64,000 bases of DNA from Bacteroidota bacterium (GCA_018818065.1 JAHISV010000011.1:62001-126000), one strand, 5' to 3'; shown: positions 33,222-43,072, counted from the first letter of the stretch. A program made the numbers and translations. The notes: generated from the letters alone by a model not told the origin.

Positions 33222-34289
33222 ATGAATAAAATAATTTTACCACTGTTAATTACTTTTGCTCTCGCCTGCTCATGCGAAAACTCAAATGAGCCAAACGTTA
33301 ATCATAAAGATCCGCGTGATTTTACCTGGAGGGCTGATACGATTTATTATCCTGACAGCTACCAGACTATTGTCCAGTCAACCTGGGCTACTTCCGAAAA
33401 TGATATTTACGCCGTGGCACATACAGATGTGAATGAAGGGGCTTTCTGGCATTACGATGGTACTAAATGGGAGATGATTAGAATATTCGATCATATTGAG
33501 AGAGGAGTTTTATCATTCAATAAGATTTTTGGATTATCAGATTCTCAAATTTGGATAGCAGGTAACCGCGGTACTCAATCAAACACTATTCCGGTAATAT
33601 GGGTTTATAATGGGTATGCGATATTTGAAACACGAATAGATGGATATGGAGGAAGATTACAATCAATTCATGGCACAGACAGAAATAATATTTGGGCGTG
33701 CGGTGATTCTGGTCTTATAGCGCAATATGACGGTTTGCAATGGAAAACAGAAAAAATCAATCACCTTAACTTGAATCTTGATGCTCTCTGGCTGGATGAT
33801 ATAGCTGTAGATGATGAAAGAGTTTATGCCACCGGAGGTGGAATTGATAATTCATCACGCCGGGGAAAAAGTTATTTTTTTGAAAACAAAGAAAACTCAT
33901 GGAGCATTTCAGATAGCAGTATCATTGAACCGTATGGACATGTTCCGAAATGGGGTTATCGCCATTTGTATATGAGCAGTTGGCATACAATCTATTCACA
34001 TACACATGGGTTATTCAAACTTGCTTCTACAGGCTGGCAAAGAGTTACTGATTTTTTTGACAACAAGGCTACGCGAGATATGTCTGGAACCAGTGAAAAT
34101 AATATGATTATTGTTGGGGATTACTCAAAGGCTTATCACTGGAATGGTACTGAATCAATTCTAATCACAGAATTGGAATTAGATGATATAAGTTCGTTTA
34201 ACTGTGTAGAATTATTCGATAAAGAAGCATTTATATTCGGTCATACAAATTCATTTCCACAAAAGACAGTTGTTTATCATGGCAAATAA
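33222..34289 (+). CDS. Lipoprotein with beta-propeller-like repeats
   Basis: A 355-aa predicted lipoprotein with signal peptide and Cys in FALACSCENSN. The rest is built of repeated units of the form N-D-I-W-A-x-G ... Y-D-G-x-x-W (for instance ENDIYAVAHTD, WHYDGTKWEM, RNNIWACGDSGLIAQYDGLQW), consistent with a propeller. Function unknown. Start at 33222 chosen for the AAGGAAAAGAAG tract before it; an in-frame ATG also lies at 33195. Confidence 0.65.
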   Translation: MNKIILPLLITFALACSCENSNEPNVNHKDPRDFTWRADTIYYPDSYQTIVQSTWATSENDIYAVAHTDVNEGAFWHYDGTKWEMIRIFDHIERGVLSFNKIFGLSDSQIWIAGNRGTQSNTIPVIWVYNGYAIFETRIDGYGGRLQSIHGTDRNNIWACGDSGLIAQYDGLQWKTEKINHLNLNLDALWLDDIAVDDERVYATGGGIDNSSRRGKSYFFENKENSWSISDSSIIEPYGHVPKWGYRHLYMSSWHTIYSHTHGLFKLASTGWQRVTDFFDNKATRDMSGTSENNMIIVGDYSKAYHWNGTESILITELELDDISSFNCVELFDKEAFIFGHTNSFPQKTVVYHGK

Positions 34290-34323
34290 TTAAGGAGGAT
34301 AAGCCGGAGTAATTTAATAAAAA

Positions 34324-34348
34324 GGGGGAAGTGCAGCAACACTTCCCC
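34324..34348 (+). terminator. Hairpin after the propeller lipoprotein gene
   Basis: GGGGAAGTG/CACTTCCCC, 9-bp stem with a 6-nt loop, 35 nt after the stop. The downstream sequence is A-rich, not T-rich. Confidence 0.45.
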
Positions 34349-34458
34349 AAATGCAAATATGTCAGGTCGATCAAACCGAACGAAGAGGGATTGCTCCGCC
34401 CTTTTTATTTGCAGGTGAAATATAACAATTTACCAACAATAATTAAAAAGGAGGATTT

Positions 34459-36195
34459 ATGAAACTTTTGATCACTTCAAGCATGCTTCTATTTTTTGTC
34501 TTAGGGGATTTATTTTCTCAGAGAATTCTCGACCCAAATCGTAATTATACCTGGTCCCTTAATCCAGTGGGCGCAAAATACAGGGTTAGCAGTACTGAAG
34601 TCGTAGAAAATTCTGCGGCAGAATCGTACTTCACTAACATAATAAGTGCATCGTTTTCTACTTGTCTTGGCTATGCGAATCGAAACAACTGGAGCATCAC
34701 TTACACGAGTGATTATGCTAGTGCTGATATTAAATTTTATTTTATTGATAGAACGGCATGGTCTGGTTGGAATCCAGTTGGTGATGGATTTGAAGTAGAA
34801 CTTAAAAGGAATTGTATCTGGAATACTTCAACAAGTGGATGGGGAAAGAACCCGGTAGAACCTTATATGGCTGTAGTACGTCATGAAATAGGACACCTTT
34901 TCTATCTTGGTCATCACACTGGTTGTGTGATGCAATATGAACCTACCACATTTATCTTTTGCAGTACATGCCAGTCCGCCATTGAGGATACACATAACCC
35001 GAAGTTCGATGTTACAATCAAAAATTATTTTAGCGGCAACTTGAATGTTACATCAAACAGTGTTGTAACCATCGATGACGCTCTATCCTCTCCACAAGAT
35101 CTTCCAGTTGGTGCTGCAGGTACAACCTTTAATTTTGGTGAAAAGCAGTTAAATATTTTAGTCAGTGCAAAACGTCAGGAAATTGATGGACATTACCAAA
35201 ATTGGGATAGTTATCATGGTAGTAGTGTTGGTAGAAGCAATGGAAGTTCATGGGAAATATACCAAGTTGGGAGCGGTCAATTGGATATACGTTACAAACG
35301 TGAATGCAATATGACTTATCAAACCTATTACGACGGTGCAGTGAGAAACGGTACCATGAAATTTAACGGTGTAAGTGAAAATGTAACCAAGACGGTTATT
35401 CTCGATCAGGACTCTAACATACAGGTTGAAGCTCTGATGCAGTCCTCAAATAATATTAATTATTACTTTGAAAAATGGAATGAAGATGGTAACACGCAAA
35501 ATCCAAGAACATTTATCGCTAACCAAACTACTACATATACAGCAAAATTAAAAGGCTACGCTTACACCGCCCCAATGAATGTACAATTTGTTGGCAGCGG
35601 CGGTGATCCAATTCAGATAGATTGGATTGATCATCCGAATTCAGCTGTTACTGCATATGAAGTTTGGAGATGTGATTCTTATTTTCCGTATCCGACAGGT
35701 AAAAAAGTCGCTTCTATGAATCGCGGTACAACTTATTATACTGATAATACTTATACCTATTATGATGGCAGTGGAACCGCTCTGAACCTTAAATATGCTG
35801 TTATTGCAAAGTACTCCACAGATGATACCTGGTCCGTAAAAAACTGGTCAACTACCTTAGGTGAGTTCGGTCCCATCTGGAAGAGCGCTGAGGATAACGA
35901 GACGGCAACTGACAGAATTGTCAGGGCAGGAGAAATTGAATACTCGCTTGTAAATAATCCAAATCCGTTCAATCCGACAACAGCAATTCATTATTCAATA
36001 GGATCCACTGAACCGGTAATAATAAAAGTCTATAATACTTTGGGTAAAGAGGTTGCCGTCCTGGTTGATGAAGTTCAGGGTGCGGGCGAACACCGTGTTT
36101 CGTTTGATGCCAGCCACCTGGCAAGCGGCATTTACTTTTACACTATCCAGACTCCTAATTTTGCTACATCTAAGAAGATGATACTGATGAAATAA
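34459..36195 (+). CDS. Secreted matrixin-type metalloprotease with T9SS sorting domain
   Basis: A 578-aa exported zinc protease. Signal peptide (1-20, LFSQ). The metzincin motif VVRHEIGHLFYLGHH gives zinc ligands H142, H146 and H152 and catalytic E143; the usual Gly at the eighth motif position is Tyr149. The Met-turn is GCVMQYEP. Two beta-rich domains follow (about 185-370), then an Fn3-like domain (about 375-450). The last ~80 residues are a type IX sorting domain (NPNPFNPTTAIHYSI ... GIYFYTIQT). The product should therefore be secreted or surface-attached. Substrate unknown. GGAGG lies upstream of the ATG. Confidence 0.85.
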   Translation: MKLLITSSMLLFFVLGDLFSQRILDPNRNYTWSLNPVGAKYRVSSTEVVENSAAESYFTNIISASFSTCLGYANRNNWSITYTSDYASADIKFYFIDRTAWSGWNPVGDGFEVELKRNCIWNTSTSGWGKNPVEPYMAVVRHEIGHLFYLGHHTGCVMQYEPTTFIFCSTCQSAIEDTHNPKFDVTIKNYFSGNLNVTSNSVVTIDDALSSPQDLPVGAAGTTFNFGEKQLNILVSAKRQEIDGHYQNWDSYHGSSVGRSNGSSWEIYQVGSGQLDIRYKRECNMTYQTYYDGAVRNGTMKFNGVSENVTKTVILDQDSNIQVEALMQSSNNINYYFEKWNEDGNTQNPRTFIANQTTTYTAKLKGYAYTAPMNVQFVGSGGDPIQIDWIDHPNSAVTAYEVWRCDSYFPYPTGKKVASMNRGTTYYTDNTYTYYDGSGTALNLKYAVIAKYSTDDTWSVKNWSTTLGEFGPIWKSAEDNETATDRIVRAGEIEYSLVNNPNPFNPTTAIHYSIGSTEPVIIKVYNTLGKEVAVLVDEVQGAGEHRVSFDASHLASGIYFYTIQTPNFATSKKMILMK

Positions 36196-36203
36196 CTCCA
36201 AGT

Positions 36204-36232
36204 CATCAAGGCCGATTACTTCGGCCTTGATG
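36204..36232 (+). terminator. Strong hairpin after the metalloprotease gene
   Basis: CATCAAGGCCGA and TCGGCCTTGATG form a perfect 12-bp stem with a 5-nt loop, 8 nt after the stop. Confidence 0.7.
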
Positions 36233-36651
36233 GCTATTCATCTATATAGTATCGCACCTACGGAGCTTAAGACATGAGTTCTCATGTTGAGTTTTACCAG
36301 AGTATCGCCGCTCCGCGGCTGTGTAGAAATACAAATTTATTTGATAATAAGTTTGTATTTATTATAATCGTTTATTTTTAGGTCATTATAAGTTTTTTCT
36401 TTCAGCTGCTTAGCAGGGACATACTGGTATAACCCAGTCCTTTAGCCAAGGAGAGAGCTTCGTTGAAGCGACATTTTTCCTTTAAAAAGGATTGTAGTAA
36501 AGGATTTTAGTAATATTCCAACAAAATATTTCCGACGCAATGATTATATTCAACCTAATATTAAAAATCTTACTCCCTTTTTTTACTATTTTTACTGTGA
36601 TTCATATTTATTTGTTAAAAAAATATTTCAACATTATAACGGGGGACAATA
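36233..36651. other. Intergenic stretch with possible repeat remnants
   Basis: About 420 bp without a gene. Short hairpins are present (for example ACATGAG-TT-CTCATGT near 36275 and CGCCGCTCCGCGGC near 36310), which may be decayed repeat elements, but no second copy was seen in the window. Promoter motifs are not evident. Confidence 0.35.
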
Positions 36652-37815
36652 ATGGGACTAAACCTTTCGCGTCGTGATTTTTTTAAGCTGACAACAATTA
36701 CTTCAATCGGGCTAACCGTTTCATCCTTCTTCGGCATCAAAACGAAGGCGCAGGATAAACCGCTGGAAGAAATAAAAACAAACATTGCAGACGCACTTAA
36801 ACATCCACGCAACGCAAACTCGATGCCGGGTAAATTTCCAGGTAAGGTGGCTCAGGTAAATCATGAAAACAGTATTAAAGATAATGTAATCAATGCTGAT
36901 GCAGCGTATGAAATGCTCGCTAAAGGAATGCTTTCCTTAACTGGCGCGGCAACCTTGCCCGAGGCGTGGAAACAGTTTGTAAATGAGAATGACAGAATAG
37001 GACTGAAGGTTAATCCGGTAGCCGGTCCGACTCTTTCTACAAGTGTTGAGTTAACTCAGGCTATTGTTAAACAACTGGAAGAGAGCGGTATACGAACAAA
37101 GAATATTTTAATCTGGGACAGGCGTGAGCCGGAATTACATGACGCAGGTTTTACAGATGATAAATTTCCCGGTATTAAAATCATTGGAACTGAGCGTCAG
37201 GAAAACGATTCCTGGTATGATGAAAATGGTAAATTATATGGCGAGCGGATGATTGATAAAGAATGGTACTACTGGGCAAATTGCGAAATGGAATATGATG
37301 CCGAAACAATGCCCTATATGATTAATCAGGGCGAGTACTCGTACTTTAGCAAAATTGCCACCCAAATGGTTGATAAGATTATCAATGTACCAATATTAAA
37401 GAATGCCGGAGCATCAATAACACTTTGCCTAAAAAATCTTGCCTATGGTGTTACTTCCAACACGGCCCGCTTGCATAAACCACTATGGTCAGAAACCTGT
37501 GCCGAGGTATGCGCGTTTCCGCCGATACGTGATAAGGTTGTCTTAAATATTGTTGACGGAATTAAAGGGTGCTTTAATGGTGGTCCAGGTGCCGATCCAC
37601 AGTTCATAACTGATTATAAAACTCTGCTGGTCGGAACAGATCCGGTCGCGGTTGACAGAATTGGTTATGATATTATTTTGCAAAAACGTATTAAGGAAAA
37701 ACTCCAAAAAGTTGAGTCGGAAAGAGGCATGAAATTTTTGGGACTGGCTAGCGATCTGGAGCTGGGTGTTTCGGATATAAATAAAATAAAACTTGAAAAA
37801 ATTGAAATGGCATAA
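36652..37815 (+). CDS. Tat-exported DUF362 protein
   Basis: A 387-aa protein with a twin-arginine signal (SRRDFFKLTTITSIGLT, residues 6-22) followed by a DUF362 domain (NDRIGLKVNPVAGP, ILIWDRREPELHDAGF, INVPILKNAGASITLCLKNLAYG, LLVGTDPVAVDRIGYDI). The Tat signal suggests folding, often with a cofactor, before export. DUF362 proteins are linked to iron-sulfur or redox functions in some contexts, but no biochemical role is known here. It is followed 9 nt later by a DUF6599 gene and is probably co-transcribed. Confidence 0.85.
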   Translation: MGLNLSRRDFFKLTTITSIGLTVSSFFGIKTKAQDKPLEEIKTNIADALKHPRNANSMPGKFPGKVAQVNHENSIKDNVINADAAYEMLAKGMLSLTGAATLPEAWKQFVNENDRIGLKVNPVAGPTLSTSVELTQAIVKQLEESGIRTKNILIWDRREPELHDAGFTDDKFPGIKIIGTERQENDSWYDENGKLYGERMIDKEWYYWANCEMEYDAETMPYMINQGEYSYFSKIATQMVDKIINVPILKNAGASITLCLKNLAYGVTSNTARLHKPLWSETCAEVCAFPPIRDKVVLNIVDGIKGCFNGGPGADPQFITDYKTLLVGTDPVAVDRIGYDIILQKRIKEKLQKVESERGMKFLGLASDLELGVSDINKIKLEKIEMA

Positions 37816-37824
37816 AGGATGAAA

Positions 37825-38670
37825 ATGAAAATACTGTTTTTGATGTTGACGATAAATGTTATGATGCTGGCGCAAAATGTAAGTGACTTCCCGGCACTTT
37901 CGGAAAGTGATTTAGATAGTATGACGATTGTTTCGGAAAAGGTATTTGATGGCAATTCACTCTGGGGTCATATCAACGGTGGTGCTGATCTTTATCTTGA
38001 ATATGGATTTGATAAACTTCTCCTGCAGAATGTGGAATATCAGGGGACGGTTTTTAGAGTAGAGTTTTACAAAATGAATGATTCTGAGGCGGCTTTTGGC
38101 ATCTTTTCAATAAAACGTTTTAAGTGTGTAGAATCCTACTCACTTCCCGTAGATGTTTGTATTACTGAGAACCAGATTCAGTCCGCTATTGGAAGATTCT
38201 ATATCTCTATTTCCAATGAAGAAGAAACTGAAGAAGCGCTTACAAAGAGTCATGAAATATTTTTGGAAATCCTTGATAAAAGCAAAGAACTGCCATATTT
38301 GCTACCAGAGCTATTTTATAATCCACGACTCAAAAAGTATTCATCTCAAATCAAATATATTAAGGGACAACTTGGGTTACAAAATGGGTTCCCAATGTGG
38401 GAAATGATGTTTGAGGGGATTGAAAAATATTCCGCCTATATTTTGCCGATAAGTGATGCCGATGCGACACTAGCACAAATTCATTTTGGTCAGAAAGGAT
38501 CATTGGAACTATTCCTTCAAAACATTGAAGTAACAATGCCCGATCAATATAATCTAGGGCAAGTTCTTAAAAAGGATCATTTCCAGATTATTGTTACAGC
38601 AGAGGAGGAAATACTATTCTGTGAATCAGAGGGTGATTCTCTTATAATTTCGGATTATATTAAGCCATAA
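37825..38670 (+). CDS. DUF6599-type secreted protein
   Basis: A 281-aa exported protein with a short signal peptide (ending MMLAQN). The recognisable segment is NSLWGHINGGADLYLEYGFDK (about residues 41-61), then FYKMNDSEAAFGIFSI, the pattern of the DUF6599 family. Function unknown. It directly follows the Tat-exported DUF362 protein. ATG at 37825 preferred over 37819 because AAAGGA then sits at normal spacing. Confidence 0.7.
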   Translation: MKILFLMLTINVMMLAQNVSDFPALSESDLDSMTIVSEKVFDGNSLWGHINGGADLYLEYGFDKLLLQNVEYQGTVFRVEFYKMNDSEAAFGIFSIKRFKCVESYSLPVDVCITENQIQSAIGRFYISISNEEETEEALTKSHEIFLEILDKSKELPYLLPELFYNPRLKKYSSQIKYIKGQLGLQNGFPMWEMMFEGIEKYSAYILPISDADATLAQIHFGQKGSLELFLQNIEVTMPDQYNLGQVLKKDHFQIIVTAEEEILFCESEGDSLIISDYIKP

Positions 38671-38848
38671 TATTAGATCAATCGTTTCCCCGGAGCTTTC
38701 AGTTTTCACTCCGGAGATTTCAAAAGATTGTTGTTCAAAATGATTATTTGAATTTTACTTTCCTGCGATTAACTGCAATCTTGCAAAGTACATGACTTCA
38801 ATTATTGTACAACCGAAAATTTATTTCATAAATAAGAGGGAAATGTAT

Positions 38849-40213
38849 ATGAAATATTTACAAGTAGTAGTTTTTATAATTGCGGTTCTGCCACTCATGA
38901 TAAGCGGACAAGCTTTTGATCGACCGGAAAGTGCAGTCTATGATGCCACACTAGACAGATATCTTATCTCTAACACAGGCAATGGCGATATTCTCTCCAG
39001 CACGTTAGAAGGCACATTGACCTTCTTTAATAATACCGATTCCGAGTCAATAAGAGGAATTACGATTTATGGTGATAACCTATTTGCCGCAGGGGATGAA
39101 GGTGTCTTGGTGTTCGATCTGGCAACTGGGACAAATATACTCACTATCCCCATACCGGGTGCCACTTTTTTGAATGATATAACAGCGGATGGCGATGGAA
39201 ATTTATATGTATCAGATGGTTCTAAAGTTTATAAGGTTGATCCTGTAGGAGAAACATATGAAGTGTTTTTAGAAAACCTTAACGGATCAAATGGTTTGAT
39301 GTATGTACCTGATCCTGAGATGATGCTAATAACTCTCGAAACAGCTGGCTCAACGGCAGTAATTGCATCTGTTGATTTAACAACTAAAGTTATTGAAGAA
39401 ATCGTATCAACGGATTTTGAGTTCCTTGATGGTCTCGCGATGGATGACTTTTGGAATGTTTATGTATCATCATGGTCTACGAATGCTGTTTATAAGTACG
39501 ATAGTGATTTCGCAAATGCACCAACGATCGTGTATCAGGCGGACGATATAGGGCCGGCTGATATCTATTTTGACTCCGTCAATCATACTCTGGTTGTTCC
39601 GCAAATGAGCACTAATTCTATGACTTATATTGACTTACCATATGTTGGTCTACTTACTCCAAACGGTGGTGAAGCTTGGGAGGCAGGCAGTACACAGGCT
39701 ATAACATGGGAATCTCAGATGATCGAAACGGTTGATATTGATTATTCTACAGATGGAGGGGTGACGTTTGAGCTGCTTGTCCAGGGAGAAGATGCAGCTC
39801 TTGGGACTTATAGTTGGAACCTACCCACTGGCACCTCGTCCAGTTGCATTATTAAAATATTCGATTCAAGCGATCCTACTGTAATGGATATAAGTGATGA
39901 TGCTTTTACTATTATGCAAACCGTTGCTATATATGATGACCCTCTTCCTTCAGATTATGCCTTAAACCAAAATTATCCCAATCCGTTTAATCCATCAACA
40001 ACAATTAGGTACATAGTGGAGGAGAGCATAAATGTAAAGATTGAACTTTACGATTTGCTTGGAAATCTAATTTCGACATTATTGGATAAAAAATGTTCGA
40101 AAGGAATTCATAATTTAAATTTTGAAGCCGGTGAATTACCTTCAGGAATATATTACTATACGATGAGTGCAGGCAATTTTTCAGATACAAAAAAAATGTT
40201 GTTGATAAAATAA
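38849..40213 (+). CDS. Secreted NHL/SMP-30-like propeller protein with T9SS sorting domain
   Basis: A 454-aa exported protein. Signal peptide (ending MISGQ), a six-bladed SMP-30/NHL-like propeller (about 20-265; AVYDATLDRYLISNTGNGDI, DITADGDGNLYVSDGSKVYKV), an immunoglobulin-like domain (about 268-360, LLTPNGGEAWEAGSTQ) and a C-terminal type IX sorting domain (NYPNPFNPSTTIRYIV ... GIYYYTMSAG). Probably a surface-attached binding protein; no enzymatic residues are certain. Start at 38849 chosen because GAGGG lies 9 nt upstream. Confidence 0.8.
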   Translation: MKYLQVVVFIIAVLPLMISGQAFDRPESAVYDATLDRYLISNTGNGDILSSTLEGTLTFFNNTDSESIRGITIYGDNLFAAGDEGVLVFDLATGTNILTIPIPGATFLNDITADGDGNLYVSDGSKVYKVDPVGETYEVFLENLNGSNGLMYVPDPEMMLITLETAGSTAVIASVDLTTKVIEEIVSTDFEFLDGLAMDDFWNVYVSSWSTNAVYKYDSDFANAPTIVYQADDIGPADIYFDSVNHTLVVPQMSTNSMTYIDLPYVGLLTPNGGEAWEAGSTQAITWESQMIETVDIDYSTDGGVTFELLVQGEDAALGTYSWNLPTGTSSSCIIKIFDSSDPTVMDISDDAFTIMQTVAIYDDPLPSDYALNQNYPNPFNPSTTIRYIVEESINVKIELYDLLGNLISTLLDKKCSKGIHNLNFEAGELPSGIYYYTMSAGNFSDTKKMLLIK

Positions 40214-40242
40214 TATGCAGATGATTCATTCAAGATTATTAT

Positions 40243-40269
40243 GCCGTCAATCGAATATTGGCGGCTTTT
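40243..40269. terminator. Bidirectional terminator between convergent genes
   Basis: GCCGTCAAT/ATTGGCGGC, 9 bp with one G-T pair and a 5-nt loop, followed by TTTT on the plus strand. It sits between the stops of the T9SS propeller gene and the DUF116 gene. Confidence 0.65.
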
Positions 40270-41029
40270 AATTCTGGCCAAGGAGTTTTTCCAGTTGAGA
40301 AAGGTTAACAGAGTTATCATAAAAATCACCCATCCAACGAGCGCACCGGTTGGCATCCAATGGAATGCCAATAGCGGGAATACTTTTCCTTGCACATAGA
40401 CGCATTCCATTTGCCAATTCAGGGATGCATGCAATACCTAAAACGCCAAGAGATTCAACATTTTGGCGTTTACTGTTAAATAGTAATCCTTTTGAGGCTT
40501 CTTTCCAAATGAATGGCTGAATGTTGTGATCGGATAGCAGGGCACTGACTTTATTCAGATAACATTCCTTTGAGCATTTTTTGCATACATAGTCTAATCC
40601 TTCTACTTCGGATTTACATGTTTTAGATAAGTCTCTTAAGCAATGTGGAAGCAGGGCGATTTTCTTTTCAGCCTTGAAAAATTCAGATTTGTTAATTCTA
40701 TTCGTCAGATTGATTTCAAGCATACTTAATAAATATTGGAATTTTTTCTTTGATAAAACCGAACCGAATTTATGATGAATGGGCAATGCTTTAAGATGCT
40801 GTTCAACGTTGAGTAAATATTTAGACAGTTTCAGTTCAGCTGCCGGGAGGAAGGATTTAGCGCGTTTAACTTTTTTATCAGCCGCCAGAATATCATTTAA
40901 TAAATCTTTTGGTGAAGCATAATCAGCCAGAATTAATTCCACTAATTCATCTACTTCTTTATAAAAGTTATCTGTGGTTTCTTCATCACCATATAAAGAA
41001 TATGTTTTACCTACAATTTTGGATTGCAT
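40268..41029 (-). CDS. DUF116 protein
   Basis: A 253-aa protein whose C-terminal two thirds match DUF116: ALLPHCLRDLSKTCKSEVEG, then VCKKCSKECYLNKVS, then GIACIPELANGMRLC. At least seven Cys in three clusters suggest a metal or iron-sulfur centre. The N-terminal ~90 residues are helical. Function is unknown. It lies 18 nt after the SUOX-fold protein and is the last gene of the tungsten/pterin operon. Confidence 0.8.
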   Translation of the reverse strand: MQSKIVGKTYSLYGDEETTDNFYKEVDELVELILADYASPKDLLNDILAADKKVKRAKSFLPAAELKLSKYLLNVEQHLKALPIHHKFGSVLSKKKFQYLLSMLEINLTNRINKSEFFKAEKKIALLPHCLRDLSKTCKSEVEGLDYVCKKCSKECYLNKVSALLSDHNIQPFIWKEASKGLLFNSKRQNVESLGVLGIACIPELANGMRLCARKSIPAIGIPLDANRCARWMGDFYDNSVNLSQLEKLLGQN

Positions 41030-41047
41030 AGTTGCCTTTTACAAAAT

Positions 41048-42061
41048 TTATTTAATTTCAATGATTTCTATCTTTTCTATCGAGCGTACATTCCTGTCAA
41101 CGAAAAAGTCAGCGGTTGTAAAAGAAGTAAATCTGCCGGCGTCGGTAGCTTCACCACAATCAAACAATAAGAAATCTTCCAGATCATTCCGGTTGATGAT
41201 TTCCGCGAGGCTATAAGTTACTCTGTAACCATCCTTTGCCGAAACGATAAGAAGACTGCTTCTTAAATCGTTCGAATAAAATGTTAAAACATTATTGAGA
41301 ATATCTTTTAGGAGAAAACCCTCCTTTTGGCTAATTCCCTTAAAGCCACGGCCATGCCCATAGCCAATATGTTCGAAGCTTATTTTTCGTATTTTATCCC
41401 CAATCTCAGTAATCGCAATCTCAGTATCATCTTTTATCACTTTTATTTCAGATGAGAATATATTTTCCATTCTCTCTTTTGAATATTCACCTGGGGCTGA
41501 TTTTAAAGTAATTTTGGTTGGGTTGCTGATGAACCGTTCATTGGTCATGTCATAGCCGCAAATTAGGCGTGTTGACTCACTGACTGGCCATTCCATTTTG
41601 CCCTTTGAAGGATTGATAGGTGCGATACTTTTTGTTATGATTGATTTGAAATTATCCTTTGAATAGAATAATTCTCCCCAGCTAAACACAGCTTTTTCAC
41701 CTTCTTCGTTTTCAACAATCACATATATGTCAACAGGTGGTCTGAATTCTTCTTCATTCACTTTCTTAATTTTCACGTTCGCAATTATGTCGTAAAGTGA
41801 ATAACCGGTAACAAAGTATGAACCAATGAATCGTTTTTTATCCGTGGATATTTGCTTAACCTCCTTGAAGGGGAAACTTCTTAATGGTAGTGTTGAAAGC
41901 TCAATACTTATTTCAGTTTCCACTTCACCGCAAACAGTAATATTTCCAAGTGCATATTCAGTTGTTTTGCAGTCATCAAAAAATGTTGCTGTGCTTTCGT
42001 TTATGTCCTGTGCATTCAGGTGCATCAAAAACAGAATTGATATTGCTAAATACTTATACAT
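41048..42061 (-). CDS. Exported protein with two tandem sulfite-oxidase-like (Oxidored_molyb) folds lacking catalytic residues
   Basis: A 337-aa exported protein (signal peptide ends HLNAQ). Two similar halves each show the SUOX-fold outline. In the first half: GNITVCGEVETEISIELSTL, GYSLYDIIANVKI, FSWGELFY. In the second half: ISFEHIGYGHGRGFKG, EGFLLKDILNNV, DGYRVTYSLAEII. Conserved Moco-binding Arg/Cys residues of true sulfite oxidases are not recognisable, so it may be a periplasmic binding or assembly protein. The link to molybdenum or tungsten is from the neighbouring pterin genes. Confidence 0.55.
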   Translation of the reverse strand: MYKYLAISILFLMHLNAQDINESTATFFDDCKTTEYALGNITVCGEVETEISIELSTLPLRSFPFKEVKQISTDKKRFIGSYFVTGYSLYDIIANVKIKKVNEEEFRPPVDIYVIVENEEGEKAVFSWGELFYSKDNFKSIITKSIAPINPSKGKMEWPVSESTRLICGYDMTNERFISNPTKITLKSAPGEYSKERMENIFSSEIKVIKDDTEIAITEIGDKIRKISFEHIGYGHGRGFKGISQKEGFLLKDILNNVLTFYSNDLRSSLLIVSAKDGYRVTYSLAEIINRNDLEDFLLFDCGEATDAGRFTSFTTADFFVDRNVRSIEKIEIIEIK

Positions 42062-42097
42062 TTTCCCTCCAAAGAAACAAGTATTCGTATAATTAGA

Positions 42098-43045
42098 TTA
42101 GTGCCCAAGTCCGTGAACCATTAGCAATGTGTGTTCAAGAACTCGGGTTATTTCTTCAGTGTATTCTTTTACTGCTTTAACACTGCCGGGCAATGCAAAG
42201 ATTAGTGTAGTTCCCTTAAATGCTGCAACTGATCTGCTTAGCAGGGCAGAGGGTATTTTCTCGCCATATTTCATCCTGATGTAATCCATAATGCCAGGTA
42301 TTTCATTCGCAGCAAAATCCAAAATTACATCTGGTGTTATGTCACGCGGTCCGATCCCGGTACCACCTGTTGTGAAAATGATATCTATATTATCAGATTC
42401 ACATTTCTCTAATTCATTTTTAAGCTGAGCTTTATCGTCAGAAATTATTACACTGCTGAATTCTGTATGCCATCTTTTTCCCGAAAAGAAATTTACCAGT
42501 TTTTGAGTAATGGCTGGTCCGCTCTGATCCTGGTACTCGCCGGCGCTTGCCCGATCACTTAGTGTAATTACTTTAATTTTTAGCGGGCGGGGATGGTATA
42601 CTAATTCTGAATCTTTACTGATTGTGCCCCCTTTTATAACACGAGCAAAGATCCCCGACTTTGGCATAACGCATTTACCAACCTCAACATAAATGGCACA
42701 ACCATCACCATGGCACATTTTGCCAATCTGACTAATCTCAAGTTCAACTTCACCAAATTTAATTCTGTCAAGGATTGAAATTTCTTTGAAATCAATGCCC
42801 TGAGTAGTGATATTCTCTGCAAATTCGCCTGGCAGAAATTTACGCCCGCTTGCATCTTTTTCCGAAAAACCATCAATATCTTCCTGGGCAAGCAGACTTA
42901 TCTGGCGATGCCACCTGCCACGATGAGCGTCATCAATAATACCAAGCTCATTAAGCTCGATGGTATCTCTTGGAGTTTTAATAACACCCTTTTCCTCAGA
43001 TATATTAAGAGATATTACTTTTCCATTTGCTGTATCGAATGCCAT
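42098..43045 (-). CDS. MOSC domain fused to MogA/MoaB-type molybdopterin adenylyltransferase
   Basis: A 315-aa two-domain protein. Residues about 5-150 are a MOSC domain (AHRGRWHRQISLLAQEDI, FLPGEFAENITTQGI, GDGCAIYVEVGKCVMP), with the family Cys. Residues about 155-315 are a Mog/MoaB domain (IKVITLSDRASAGEYQDQSG, FTTGGTGIGPRDITPD, FALPGSVKAVKEY), which activates molybdopterin by adenylation for metal insertion. This fusion is known in several bacteria. An 89-nt gap separates it from moaC. Confidence 0.9.
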   Translation of the reverse strand: MAFDTANGKVISLNISEEKGVIKTPRDTIELNELGIIDDAHRGRWHRQISLLAQEDIDGFSEKDASGRKFLPGEFAENITTQGIDFKEISILDRIKFGEVELEISQIGKMCHGDGCAIYVEVGKCVMPKSGIFARVIKGGTISKDSELVYHPRPLKIKVITLSDRASAGEYQDQSGPAITQKLVNFFSGKRWHTEFSSVIISDDKAQLKNELEKCESDNIDIIFTTGGTGIGPRDITPDVILDFAANEIPGIMDYIRMKYGEKIPSALLSRSVAAFKGTTLIFALPGSVKAVKEYTEEITRVLEHTLLMVHGLGH

Positions 43046-43072
43046 TTTATGATCCCTTTATAAATTCTTTAC

